Shown one piece after another: positions 35,969 through 45,343 of a stretch of DNA of 64,000 nt (positions within the stretch are counted from its first letter, which is position 1; each line of letters opens with the position of its first letter). The stretch is from an uncultured Flavobacteriaceae bacterium (lineage in GTDB: Bacteria > Bacteroidota > Bacteroidia > Flavobacteriales > Flavobacteriaceae). The DNA lies in contig CAJWVI010000001.1 of assembly GCA_913048115.1 (NCBI GenBank), positions 80,059 through 144,058 of the forward strand. Direction: 5' to 3'. The notes under the pieces were generated by a model. That model saw only the letters and a list, made by a program, of their open reading frames with translations, did not search any database and was not told the origin of the DNA. The translations under genes and the position numbers were made by a program.

Positions 35969-37438
35969 TTATTTAAGTTGAAATTCGGGCATTTTAGTCA
36001 TGTGGATAAGCAGTAAATACACTTGGTAGGGAGCATATTCCCAGTCTAGATTCCAAAAGCCTTCATCATAATAATTTTGAGGTACTTCCCATTTTAAAAT
36101 GGTGGTCGCAATGTCATAATCAGACGCTGTAAATAATTCTTTAGACATAAAGAAATCCACAATAGCCCTGGTAATGACGTAAGGGTCATTGCTATCGCTA
36201 GATAAAGCTCGAGCAAGATCTATAAAAGAGCCCTGCAATCCTTCACCATATAAGTGATTATGTAGGAATTTCATTATTTGCCAACGCCCTGTAAGGGTTG
36301 ATGAATTAATCCAAGCTTCGTCACGCTGCCAACCAGAAACATCTGGCGGATCATACAACCTTTGTCCTATAATACCCGCAAAGTGTTTTATACCTCCCAT
36401 CATGCTGTCGTCATAATAGAAGTTGCTTTCATTGATATATGTAAAAATAGTGTCATAAGGACTTTTAATAATAACACCAATTGCATGTTCATCAAAAAAG
36501 TGGTCACTTTTAAAAAGTTGCTTCAGCATGGGGATCATCTCAAAGTTAGCATTTACAAGTGTTTGTGCTAAAGGATTTATAATATCCTGTTGTGTGATAA
36601 CATCGTATTCATTACTTACAAAAAATTTGTAAAGTTTGGTGCAAATAAATTGCGCGATTTCGGTTTCTCTAAGTTCAAAAAGTGTGTCGATGAGCTCGTC
36701 ATAGGTGTAGATTTCTTCAGATCCAAAAATAGTTTTAGGATTTTCATCCCAGGTGCTATCATCAAAATGTATTTGGGCACCAGGCTCATCCCAATGATTA
36801 TATCCTGTTAATGCTCTAGAGGCTTCTAAAATATCTTGCTGTGTATAGTTGTTGTTTTCACCTAAGGTGAATAATTCGAAAAGCTCTCTTGCATAATTTT
36901 CATTTGGGTTGTTGTTGGTGTTTTCAAACCCATTAAGGAAGATTAGCATTGTAGAATTAGTGCCTATAGCCCTTACAAATTCTTTAAAATTACCTAAAGA
37001 ATAGGTCTGCATTAAATTATAATACTGAAACATATATGGAGAATAGTTATACGTTTCAAGCTTAGTTACAAAATGATTCATCCAAAACATAGTGAGCCTA
37101 CCTCTAAGACCATCTTGAATAGTGTCGTTGGCTGTTTGTAAAGCCCATTCATTTATAAAATTAGGGTTTTCTATTTCAAAACTGGTAAAGTTGCTTAATG
37201 CAAAATACCCCCAGGGTGGCGCTGGTGTTTGAGCTAAACCAGCCGCGGTGTCTACAATAGTGTCTATAAGCGTTTCAGGGGTAAACAAAAGCCCTTCATC
37301 TACGGTGTCTAGATTAGCACCATAGGCAAGACGTCTGTAAATGTGTTTTATTTTTTGAGAGCTCCATGGGCTTGACCCCGTTGGAATATAGGGGTTAAGT
37401 GTTGCAATATTACAAGGTGGGTTGGTAGTAATTTCCAT
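35969..37438 (-). CDS. DUF1800 family protein
   Basis: A 489-residue protein of the DUF1800 family, recognised from HIYRRLAYGA near the start, MFWMNHFVTK, NPNENYARELFELFTLG and PPDVSGWQRDEAW. These proteins are almost always encoded next to DUF1501 proteins, as here (7 bases apart), and probably act together. No signal peptide is visible at the N-terminus (MEITTNPPCNIATLNPY), unlike the partner; it may be co-exported with it or stay in the cytoplasm. The biochemical role is unknown. Confidence 0.88.
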   Translation of the reverse strand: MEITTNPPCNIATLNPYIPTGSSPWSSQKIKHIYRRLAYGANLDTVDEGLLFTPETLIDTIVDTAAGLAQTPAPPWGYFALSNFTSFEIENPNFINEWALQTANDTIQDGLRGRLTMFWMNHFVTKLETYNYSPYMFQYYNLMQTYSLGNFKEFVRAIGTNSTMLIFLNGFENTNNNPNENYARELFELFTLGENNNYTQQDILEASRALTGYNHWDEPGAQIHFDDSTWDENPKTIFGSEEIYTYDELIDTLFELRETEIAQFICTKLYKFFVSNEYDVITQQDIINPLAQTLVNANFEMIPMLKQLFKSDHFFDEHAIGVIIKSPYDTIFTYINESNFYYDDSMMGGIKHFAGIIGQRLYDPPDVSGWQRDEAWINSSTLTGRWQIMKFLHNHLYGEGLQGSFIDLARALSSDSNDPYVITRAIVDFFMSKELFTASDYDIATTILKWEVPQNYYDEGFWNLDWEYAPYQVYLLLIHMTKMPEFQLK

Positions 37439-37557
37439 AAAACATAATTTTAATGGTGCAATTTTGGGAAATCATGTGTACTTTTATAATACACTTGATA
37501 GTTATGATCTAAATATAACTTAAAAGTTTCATTTTTAGTGCATTAAAACTCAGCAAT

Positions 37558-38466
37558 TTGCCTCAGACACAACCAAAAAACCTTAAGAAAGGTGACACCA
37601 TAGCAATTGTTTCAACGGCTAGAAAAATATCAAAAGAAGAATTAGTGCCGGCGATCTTATTTGCTAAAAAAATGGGCTTAGAAGTGCATCTAGGAAAAAC
37701 CATAGGAGCAGAAAAACATCAATATGCTGGAGATGATGCCTTGCGAGCACAAGATTTTCAAGACGCGCTCGACAACCCAATGATAAAGGCTATTTGGTGT
37801 GCTCGTGGCGGGTATGGCACCATACGCATGATCGATTTGCTTGACTTCACTAAGTTTGTACAGCATCCAAAATGGCTAGTTGGCTACAGCGATGTTACGG
37901 TTTTGCATAGCCATATAAATAAGTTTAATATACCCACCATTCATGGGCAAATGTGTTTGGATATTGAAAAAAAATCAAAAACCTCACAAGACACATTACA
38001 AGAAGCCCTCTTTGGAAAAAACAACAGCATTACCTGGCCAGTTCAAGACCCCTTACATGCAAGGTTTGGAACAGCTACGGGAACATTAATTGGAGGCAAC
38101 TTATCTGTGCTTTACAGTATTATAGATAGCCCTTCTGAAGGAGATTGGCAAGGCAAGGTTTTGTTTCTTGAAGATCTTGATGAAATGGTATATCATATAG
38201 ATAGAATGATACAAAACTTAAAGCGAAGCGGGCGCCTTAAAAATCTAGCGGGTCTAATAGTAGGAGGTATGAGTGATATGCGGGATAATAGCATCCCATT
38301 TGGAAAAACAGTTATTGAAATTATTTTAGAAGCGGTTAATGGCTATGATTACCCAGTTTGTTTTCATTTTCCAGCAGGCCACATTGAGGATAATACAGCC
38401 CTGGTATTAGGCAAAGAGGTACACCTAGATGTTAGCGATAAATACCTAAGGCTAAGGTATATTTAG
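37558..38466 (+). CDS. LD-carboxypeptidase (peptidase family S66)
   Basis: An LdcA-like serine peptidase that removes the terminal D-alanine from murein tetrapeptides during cell-wall recycling. Typical blocks are KGDTIAIVSTARKIS at the N-terminus, WCARGGYGTIRMIDLLDF, the nucleophile serine in VGYSDVTVLH, and the C-terminal acid/histidine region (FPAGHIEDNTALVLG). There is no signal peptide, consistent with cytoplasmic recycling. The only plausible start is TTG at 37558, as the next in-frame ATG is deep inside the fold. YraN follows after ~140 bases. Confidence 0.92.
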   Translation: MPQTQPKNLKKGDTIAIVSTARKISKEELVPAILFAKKMGLEVHLGKTIGAEKHQYAGDDALRAQDFQDALDNPMIKAIWCARGGYGTIRMIDLLDFTKFVQHPKWLVGYSDVTVLHSHINKFNIPTIHGQMCLDIEKKSKTSQDTLQEALFGKNNSITWPVQDPLHARFGTATGTLIGGNLSVLYSIIDSPSEGDWQGKVLFLEDLDEMVYHIDRMIQNLKRSGRLKNLAGLIVGGMSDMRDNSIPFGKTVIEIILEAVNGYDYPVCFHFPAGHIEDNTALVLGKEVHLDVSDKYLRLRYI

Positions 38467-38605
38467 CAGGGTTACGCTAATCTCTATAAAAAAAGAGGGC
38501 TTCTTTGATCTTGCCCATGCCAATTTCTTGTTTATATAATGAAAATTGCTACTTTTATAACAGTAGTACTCCCCAATTATACGCAAAACTTTAACTCTTA
38601 AAAAA

Positions 38606-38965
38606 ATGGCATCGCATAACGATTTAGGCCGCTTAGGGGAGGTTCTCGCTGTAAGCTATTTACTAGTAAATAAGTATGTAATCTTAGAGAGAAACTGGAG
38701 GTTCCAGAAAGCAGAAATAGACATCATTGCCCAAAAAGACAATCAAATTATTATTGTAGAGGTTAAAACAAGAAATAGTGCCTTTTTTGGAGACCCACAG
38801 ACTTTTGTGACATCAGAAAAAATAAAACTTTTGGTTAAAGCTGCAAATCAATATTTGATTTTAAATGAGATTTTCTTAGAGGCTAGGTTTGATATTCTAG
38901 CTATTATCAAAAATAAAAATACGGAACAGATATCACATTTTGAAGATGCATTTTATCATTTTTAG
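38606..38965 (+). CDS. YraN/UPF0102 family endonuclease-like protein
   Basis: A small protein (119 residues) of the UPF0102/YraN family, which has a restriction-endonuclease-like fold. The family motif is visible: GRLGEVLAVSYLLVNKYVILERNWR, then the catalytic-type residues AEIDIIAQKDNQIIIVEVKTRN (D-x(n)-E-x-K). The cellular role is not established; it is thought to process nucleic acid. It converges with mfd, whose stop lies 20 bases away. Confidence 0.92.
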   Translation: MASHNDLGRLGEVLAVSYLLVNKYVILERNWRFQKAEIDIIAQKDNQIIIVEVKTRNSAFFGDPQTFVTSEKIKLLVKAANQYLILNEIFLEARFDILAIIKNKNTEQISHFEDAFYHF

Positions 38966-38984
38966 CAAGTACAAAAATACTGGC

Positions 38985-41900
38985 TTATGCCAATATGTGT
39001 TGGAGTATTTCTAGCGCCTTAGAAACAGAGGGTGTCTTTTCTATGCTGAGTAATAACCGTAGTCCATTGCGTGTATTTTTTTCTGTCATTTTCACATGCT
39101 GTGGGTGTGTTTGTACAAATTTTAAAACGCTAGAAAAGGCTTCTGTTTGATAAAAATCACTCTGCTGGTCACTAATAAAGTAGCCAATAAAACGTCCTTG
39201 TTTCATGATAACACGTTCCAGGCCTATGGACATGGCAATCCACTTAATACGCACACTATCTAGCAACGCAAAAACCTCTTTTGGAAGCTCTCCAAAACGG
39301 TCTTCTAGTGCTTTTTGAAATTTGAGCAGCTCTGTTTCCTCCTTAATTTTATTAAGCTTGGTATAGAGGTTTAACCTTTCTGTAATATTATTAACATAAT
39401 CGTCGGGAAATAACAATTCAAAATCTGTATCTATATTAACCTCTTTTACAAAAGTTTTGTTTTTAAGGTCTTTATCTGTATCCTCATAAAGGTCTTTAAA
39501 CTCCTTCTCTTTGAGTTCTTCTATGGCTTCGGCGAGTATTTTTTGGTAGGTTTCAAACCCAATTTCATTTATAAAACCACTTTGTTCTCCGCCTAATAAA
39601 TCTCCAGCTCCTCGAATCTCGAGATCTTTCATTGCAATATTAATACCGCTACCTAAATCACTAAACTGTTCTAGTGCCGTAATACGTTTTCTAGCATCAT
39701 CTGTCATCGCAGAATAGGGCGGTGTAATGAAATAACAGAATGCTTTTTTATTGCTTCTACCCACACGACCTCGCATTTGATGTAGATCACTTAGTCCAAA
39801 ATTATTTGCATTATTTATAAAAATGGTATTTGCATTACTTACATCTAGGCCGCTTTCTATAATAGTTGTAGCGACCAATACATCAAATTCATTATTCATA
39901 AACCCAAGCATAAGCGCCTCTAGTTTTTTACCTTCCAATTGGCCATGGCCAATGCCTATTTTAGCATCAGGAACTAGGCGCTGTATCATGCCCGCAACTT
40001 CTTTAATATTTTCGATACGGTTGTGTACAAAGAATGTCTGCCCACCTCTAGATATTTCATACCTAATGGCGTCTCTAATGATCTCTTCTCCAAAACGTAT
40101 TACGTTTGTCTCAACTGGATACCTGTTGGGTGGAGGTGTAGTAATCACACTCAAATCTCTCGCCGCCATTAATGAAAACTGCAGTGTTCTGGGTATAGGA
40201 GTAGCGGTTAATGTTAGGGTGTCTACGTTTTCTTTAATGGTTTTAAGTTTGTCTTTTACGGCTACACCAAATTTTTGCTCTTCATCAATAATGAGCAAAC
40301 CAAGGTCCTTAAACTCGATTGCTTTACTTACCAATTGATGGGTTCCAATAACAATATCAAGCCTTCCGTCTTTTAAATTTTCTAAGACATTTTTGCGTTC
40401 CTTAGTGGTTCTAAAACGATTTAGGTAATCTACTTTTACGGGCATGTTTTCTAGGCGTTCACTAAAGGTCCTAAAGTGCTGAAATGCTAAAATAGTAGTA
40501 GGCACTAATATTGCAACTTGCTTTCCATTATCGACTGCTTTAAAGGCAGCGCGAACTGCAACCTCTGTTTTTCCAAAGCCTACATCCCCACATATAAGCC
40601 TATCCATTGGGCGCGGGCTCTCCATGTCTGCTTTTATATCTGCTGTTGCTGTAGATTGGTCTGGCGTGTCCTCAAACATAAAACTAGACTCTAGTTCATG
40701 TTGTAAATAACTGTCTGGGTCATATTGAAACCCTTTTTGTAGCCTTCTCTTTGCGTATAATTCTATCAAGTTAAACGCAATATGCTTTACTCTTGCTTTT
40801 GTTTTTTGTTTTAGTTTCTTCCAGGCAGCACTTCCTAGCTTGTAAATCTTTGGTAGGGTGCCGTCTTTACCATTGTATTTTGAAATTTTATGTAAAGAGT
40901 GAATGCTTAGATATAAGATATCGCGTTCTCCATAAATTAATTTAATGGCCTCTTGTTGCTTGCCCTCCACTTCAATTTTTTGCAATCCTCCAAATTTTCC
41001 AATACCGTGGTCAATATGAGTTACATAATCACCCACAACGAGATTTGTTAATTCTTTAAGGGTAATGGCTTGTTTTTTAGCATAGCCATTTTTGAGACTA
41101 AATTTATGATAGCGTTCAAAAACTTGATGATCTGTATAACAAATATGTTTGCTTTCATGATCTATAAACCCTTGGTAGAGAGGAAAAACAACTGTTTCAA
41201 TTTGTGTTACATGCCCCTTAGCATCTGCAAAAATATCTTGAAAACGTTTGGCTTGTTGATCACTGCTACAAAAAATGTAATTGGTGTATCCGTTTTCTGT
41301 GTTTTGATTTAAATTTTCAATAAGTAAATCAAACTGCTTGTTAAAAGATGGCTGTGGTTTGGTGTTAAAGGCTATTCTGTTTGACAGTTCTTCTGTTGGT
41401 GTTTTAGCTGCTTTTTCTCTTAAGCCGTGAGGGTTACTGGCCGCTAGTGTAATTCTTTTAAAACTAGACAATTGCTTTTTTAGCAAGGTAGAGGTGCAAA
41501 ACAACTCAGTTGGAGTAATCATTTTAACTTCTGCTTTTACATTGTTAAATGCCTCTGTAGCCTTTGCAAAAAGGGTATCTATTGCACCACTTAATATGTC
41601 TTCATTTTTAAGGCAGATGATGGTCTTGCTAGAGATATATTTTAGAAAACTCTCTCTGTTTTCTTCCATCATTTTATTTTCTACATTCGGGATGATAGAA
41701 ATCTTTTTTAATTGCTCCAGCGATAGTTGAGTTTCAACATCAAAAGCCCGAATACTGTCTACGTCATCTCCAAAAAACTCTACCCTATATGGCTCATCAT
41801 TGCTAAAAGAGAATACATCTAGAATACCACCACGAACAGAGAACTCTCCAGGTTCTGTTACAAAATCTACCCGTTTAAAGCTGTACTCAAACAAAACTTC

Positions 41901-42374
41901 GTTTACAAAGTCAATCGATACGTTTTCTCCTACCGAAATTTTCAAGGTATTTTTATCCAGCTCTTTTTTAGTTACTACTTTCTCAAAGAGTGCTTCGGGG
42001 TAGGTAACAATAAGTGCTGGTTTTTTTCTAGAGTTAATGCGGTTTAAAACCTCACTGCGCAACAAGACATTAGCATTGTCTGTTTCTTCAATTTGATAAG
42101 GTCTTCGGTAACTTCCGGGATAGAATAGAACACTATCATCTCCAAGGATGTTCTCTAAGTCATTAAGGTGATAGGCAGCCTCTTCTTTATCATTTAGTAT
42201 CAACAAAAATGGGACTGCTGTATCCTTGAACATTTCAGCAATACTAATAGATAGGGCACTGCCAAGGAGTCCAGACACCACGCAATTATCCCTGCTTTGA
42301 TGTGTAAGCTGGGTTTTTAATGCTGCTAAAGCAGAAGACTCTCTAAAGAGAGAGCGAACAATTTTTTTGCTCAT
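38985..42374 (-). CDS. mfd: Transcription-repair coupling factor Mfd
   Basis: Mfd displaces RNA polymerase stalled at lesions and recruits UvrA. Visible parts in order: the UvrB-homology module (~25-330), the RNA-polymerase-interacting CarD-like domain (VVGDYVTHIDHGIGKFGGLQ, ~445-510), the helicase motor with Walker A CGDVGFGKTE (~595) and DEEQ box (LLIIDEEQKFGV), motif VI QMRGRVGRSN, and the C-terminal TRCF domain. The length (1,129 residues) is typical. The ORF track starts at TTG 42383; ATG at 42374 fits better. A near-perfect promoter ends only a few bases before it. Confidence 0.97.
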   Translation of the reverse strand: MSKKIVRSLFRESSALAALKTQLTHQSRDNCVVSGLLGSALSISIAEMFKDTAVPFLLILNDKEEAAYHLNDLENILGDDSVLFYPGSYRRPYQIEETDNANVLLRSEVLNRINSRKKPALIVTYPEALFEKVVTKKELDKNTLKISVGENVSIDFVNEVLFEYSFKRVDFVTEPGEFSVRGGILDVFSFSNDEPYRVEFFGDDVDSIRAFDVETQLSLEQLKKISIIPNVENKMMEENRESFLKYISSKTIICLKNEDILSGAIDTLFAKATEAFNNVKAEVKMITPTELFCTSTLLKKQLSSFKRITLAASNPHGLREKAAKTPTEELSNRIAFNTKPQPSFNKQFDLLIENLNQNTENGYTNYIFCSSDQQAKRFQDIFADAKGHVTQIETVVFPLYQGFIDHESKHICYTDHQVFERYHKFSLKNGYAKKQAITLKELTNLVVGDYVTHIDHGIGKFGGLQKIEVEGKQQEAIKLIYGERDILYLSIHSLHKISKYNGKDGTLPKIYKLGSAAWKKLKQKTKARVKHIAFNLIELYAKRRLQKGFQYDPDSYLQHELESSFMFEDTPDQSTATADIKADMESPRPMDRLICGDVGFGKTEVAVRAAFKAVDNGKQVAILVPTTILAFQHFRTFSERLENMPVKVDYLNRFRTTKERKNVLENLKDGRLDIVIGTHQLVSKAIEFKDLGLLIIDEEQKFGVAVKDKLKTIKENVDTLTLTATPIPRTLQFSLMAARDLSVITTPPPNRYPVETNVIRFGEEIIRDAIRYEISRGGQTFFVHNRIENIKEVAGMIQRLVPDAKIGIGHGQLEGKKLEALMLGFMNNEFDVLVATTIIESGLDVSNANTIFINNANNFGLSDLHQMRGRVGRSNKKAFCYFITPPYSAMTDDARKRITALEQFSDLGSGINIAMKDLEIRGAGDLLGGEQSGFINEIGFETYQKILAEAIEELKEKEFKDLYEDTDKDLKNKTFVKEVNIDTDFELLFPDDYVNNITERLNLYTKLNKIKEETELLKFQKALEDRFGELPKEVFALLDSVRIKWIAMSIGLERVIMKQGRFIGYFISDQQSDFYQTEAFSSVLKFVQTHPQHVKMTEKNTRNGLRLLLSIEKTPSVSKALEILQHILA

Positions 42375-42380
42375 AGAATA

Positions 42381-42411
42381 CAAAAATAAACCAAAGGTAG
42401 ATGCTCACAAA
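42381..42411 (-). promoter_or_regulatory. Promoter of mfd
   Basis: Read on the minus strand: TTTG, exactly 19 bases, TATTTTTG, an ideal Bacteroidota promoter (-33 TTTG, -7 TAnnTTTG). The -7 box ends 7 bases before the ATG at 42374, so transcription should begin at, or 1-3 bases before, the start codon. A second -7-like box (TACCTTTG, 42392-42399) overlaps. Confidence 0.6.
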
Positions 42412-42435
42412 GGGCCTTATGATTTATTTAAACAT

Positions 42436-43239
42436 TTAATGCTGTTTTTCATTTGTTTCAAGAAGTTTGCCTACAGGATTGGTTGCTCTATTTTTAAACC
42501 CGTGAATACTGCTGCTTAAAATTAAAACGCCCCCGCAACCATATGCCATTAGTTTGATGACATCAAAGCTTCCCGAGTTTGCAACGCCTATAGCGATAAG
42601 CCCCCATGCGCCAACTAATGCGAATTCTCGCATGTTTCTTTTCCAGGTTATAACCAAATTTATTAAGGTGGCAACCCCTATGATAAACAGCGTCCATCGT
42701 TGAGGTGAAATACCCCAGCCTTCCCAGCCAATTTTGGTGAGGTATATGGTAACGTTTGCAATACAAGCTACCGTAAGCCAACCACTATAAATAATAAATG
42801 GCCACCACAAAAAAGCAATGGTTGAAAGCGGTGCGTCCCAGAGCTCCATGCGGTTTCTTATTATAATTTGAAGCAAGCAATATAAAATAAAGAATATAAC
42901 AACGGTAGATAGCAGGATGTAGTCACAGACGAACAAGTAACACCAAAGACTGTTTGCGGTGCAACTTAAAACAAACCACCATCCTGTCTTCGCTATAAAC
43001 GCATCGTCGCGCACTCTTACAAACAGACTCCTAGATTGGTATATAATAAACCCCAAAAGCAATAGGTAAATAACACCCCAAATAGAAAAGGCATAGCTTG
43101 CTGGCGTAAAAAGAGTTTGGTATTTGGCGCTTATCGAGCCTTGCGTTGTGTTATTAAACACCCCGGCGCTAGAGGCATAGTTTATGTAAATAGTGCCAAT
43201 AAAAAATATGATATTAAGCACTTGTAGTAATTTTTTCAA
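42436..43239 (-). CDS. TspO/MBR-like tryptophan-rich membrane protein
   Basis: A 267-residue protein with about eight membrane segments. The N-terminal half carries the TspO-type pattern (FTPASYAFSIWGVIYLLLLGF, many Trp residues such as WW, LWCYL, WWPFIIYSGWLTVA). Standard TspO proteins have five segments and ~160 residues; this longer version is a distinct branch often annotated as tryptophan-rich sensory protein. Binding of tetrapyrroles, as for true TspO, is unproven here. It is transcribed in the same direction as mfd and ends 62 bases before the mfd start. Confidence 0.78.
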   Translation of the reverse strand: MKKLLQVLNIIFFIGTIYINYASSAGVFNNTTQGSISAKYQTLFTPASYAFSIWGVIYLLLLGFIIYQSRSLFVRVRDDAFIAKTGWWFVLSCTANSLWCYLFVCDYILLSTVVIFFILYCLLQIIIRNRMELWDAPLSTIAFLWWPFIIYSGWLTVACIANVTIYLTKIGWEGWGISPQRWTLFIIGVATLINLVITWKRNMREFALVGAWGLIAIGVANSGSFDVIKLMAYGCGGVLILSSSIHGFKNRATNPVGKLLETNEKQH

Positions 43240-43355
43240 AAGGGGAGATGTTTTTAAAGCTATTATATTGGGCTAAAGTTACACTAAAATAGTGGGACCC
43301 ATTTTTAATATAAATTTAAAAAATAGGTACCTTCCTGTTTTTAAATTTCCAGTTC

Positions 43356-45263
43356 ATGAAAAATCATTATCACATACCATCTCCTGAGGCATATACAGAA
43401 GCTTGTCATCAGGCAACCAAATCTCCACATGATTTTTGGGATACGATTGCCCGTGAAAATTTTGAATGGATGAAGCCTTGGGATACTGTGTTGGAATATG
43501 ATTTATCCATTCCAGAAGTAACATGGTTTAAAGGCGCTAAATTAAATATTACAGTAAATTGTATCGATAGGCATTTGGCCACTCGGGGTTCAAAAACCGC
43601 CTTGCTTTTTGAGCCAAATGACCCATCAAAACCCTGTGAGCCAATTAGTTACCAGGCGCTTTATACGCGTGTCTGTAAAATGGCCAACGTGCTAAAGGGT
43701 AAGGGCATACAAAAAGGAGACCGCGTGTGTTTGTATTTGCCTATGATTCCAGAACTAGCAATCGCTGTGCTTGCTTGTGCTCGTATTGGAGCGGTTCATT
43801 CTGTGGTATTTGCCGGGTTTTCATCTACAGCATTAGCTACCCGTATTAATGACTGCGATTGTAAAATGGTGATTACCAGTGATGGTTCTTATCGAGGGGC
43901 TAAAACCATAGACCTAAAAAGTATTGTTGATGCTGCTTTGTTAGATTGTAAGGGAGTAGAAACCGTATTAATCGTGCAAAGAATTGCCTCTGAAATAACC
44001 TTAGTAGCACACCGTGATTACTGGATGGAGCCCTTGCTGGCTTTAGCCTCTGAAGTATGCGCCCCAGAAATTATGGACGCAGAAGATCCTTTATTTATTT
44101 TATATACCTCTGGCTCTACTGGAAAACCCAAAGGAATGGTGCACACTACCGCTGGGTATATGGTATACAGTGCGTTCTCGTTTCAAAACGTATTTCAATA
44201 CCAAGAACAGGACGTGTATTGGTGTACCGCAGATATTGGGTGGGTTACAGGGCATAGTTATATTGTATATGGCCCCCTGGCAAATGGAGCGACTTCGTTG
44301 ATGTTTGAAGGCGTACCAACATATCCAGATGCAGGACGTTTTTGGGAGGTGATTGCAAAACACAAGGTCAATCAATTTTACACAGCACCTACGGCAATTA
44401 GAGCACTTGCCAAGGAATCTTTAGCCTTGGTAGAGAAACATGATCTTTCTTCTTTAAAAGTATTAGGCACTGTTGGAGAGCCCATCAATGAAGAGGCATG
44501 GCATTGGTATGATGATCATATCGGAAAAAATAATGCCCCAATTGTAGATACTTGGTGGCAAACAGAAACAGGCGGTATTATGATTACTTCTTTGCCAGGT
44601 ATTACAAAGGCAATTCCAACCTATGCAACCAAAGCTATGCCAGGAATTAGACTTGCCTTGATGGATGATACTGGCCAGGAGCTTACCCACCCAAAGGCCC
44701 AAGGAAAGTTATGTATTAGCTATCCATGGCCTTCTATGGCGCGAAGTATTTATGGAAATCACAAGCGCTATAAAGAAACCTATTTCTCTGCCTTTAAAAA
44801 TTTCTATTTCACCGGTGATGGCGCTCTGCGCGATGCTGATGGTAATTATAGAATTACGGGTAGGGTAGATGATGTTATTATAGTCTCTGGGCATAATTTA
44901 GGAACTGCCCCAATTGAGGATGCGATTAACCAACATCCTTTGGTTGCAGAAAGTGCTGTGGTTGGATTTCCACACCACATAAAAGGAACAGCATTATACG
45001 GGTATGTGAGCTTAAAAAATGCAGCAGGTAAAAACGAAGATGAATTGCGTCTAGAGATAAATGACATTATTAGTCTAGAAATTGGACCTATTGCAAAACT
45101 TAATAAAATTCAATTTACACAAGGGTTGCCTAAAACACGAAGTGGAAAAATAATGCGTCGCATCCTTAGAAAAATTGCCCAAAAAGAAATCGATAATTTG
45201 GGAGATATTTCTACACTGTTAAACCCAGAGGTGGTACAACATATTATTAATAACGCACTATAA
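43356..45263 (+). CDS. acs: Acetate-CoA ligase (acetyl-CoA synthetase)
   Basis: Acs activates acetate to acetyl-CoA through an acetyl-adenylate. It is a 635-residue ANL-family enzyme: adenylate-binding P-loop YTSGSTGKPKGMVH (~250), the DTWWQTETGG motif with the Acs-specific Trp, the hinge YRITGRVDDVIIVSG, and the C-terminal catalytic lysine in PKTRSGKIMRRILRK, which is the usual site of control by lysine acetylation. Its unit ends with a weak hairpin that overlaps the fbp stop region. Confidence 0.96.
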   Translation: MKNHYHIPSPEAYTEACHQATKSPHDFWDTIARENFEWMKPWDTVLEYDLSIPEVTWFKGAKLNITVNCIDRHLATRGSKTALLFEPNDPSKPCEPISYQALYTRVCKMANVLKGKGIQKGDRVCLYLPMIPELAIAVLACARIGAVHSVVFAGFSSTALATRINDCDCKMVITSDGSYRGAKTIDLKSIVDAALLDCKGVETVLIVQRIASEITLVAHRDYWMEPLLALASEVCAPEIMDAEDPLFILYTSGSTGKPKGMVHTTAGYMVYSAFSFQNVFQYQEQDVYWCTADIGWVTGHSYIVYGPLANGATSLMFEGVPTYPDAGRFWEVIAKHKVNQFYTAPTAIRALAKESLALVEKHDLSSLKVLGTVGEPINEEAWHWYDDHIGKNNAPIVDTWWQTETGGIMITSLPGITKAIPTYATKAMPGIRLALMDDTGQELTHPKAQGKLCISYPWPSMARSIYGNHKRYKETYFSAFKNFYFTGDGALRDADGNYRITGRVDDVIIVSGHNLGTAPIEDAINQHPLVAESAVVGFPHHIKGTALYGYVSLKNAAGKNEDELRLEINDIISLEIGPIAKLNKIQFTQGLPKTRSGKIMRRILRKIAQKEIDNLGDISTLLNPEVVQHIINNAL

Positions 45264-45322
45264 GTTGTTGGTTGGTGTAGGGAGTGATTCGTAAATTCCC
45301 TTAAAACCTTTTTATAAAAAAC

Positions 45323-45343
45323 AAGGCGTATTTATGCCTTTTT
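45323..45343 (+). terminator. Possible terminator between acs and fbp
   Basis: An 8-bp stem AAGGCGTA / TATGCCTT (one G-U pair) followed by TTT on the plus strand, 60 bases after acs. It overlaps the last codons and the stop of convergent fbp. Confidence 0.5.

Noticed and set aside
39823-40338. 171-residue plus-strand ORF inside mfd
   Set aside because: Antisense shadow; mfd is intact and conserved across this stretch.
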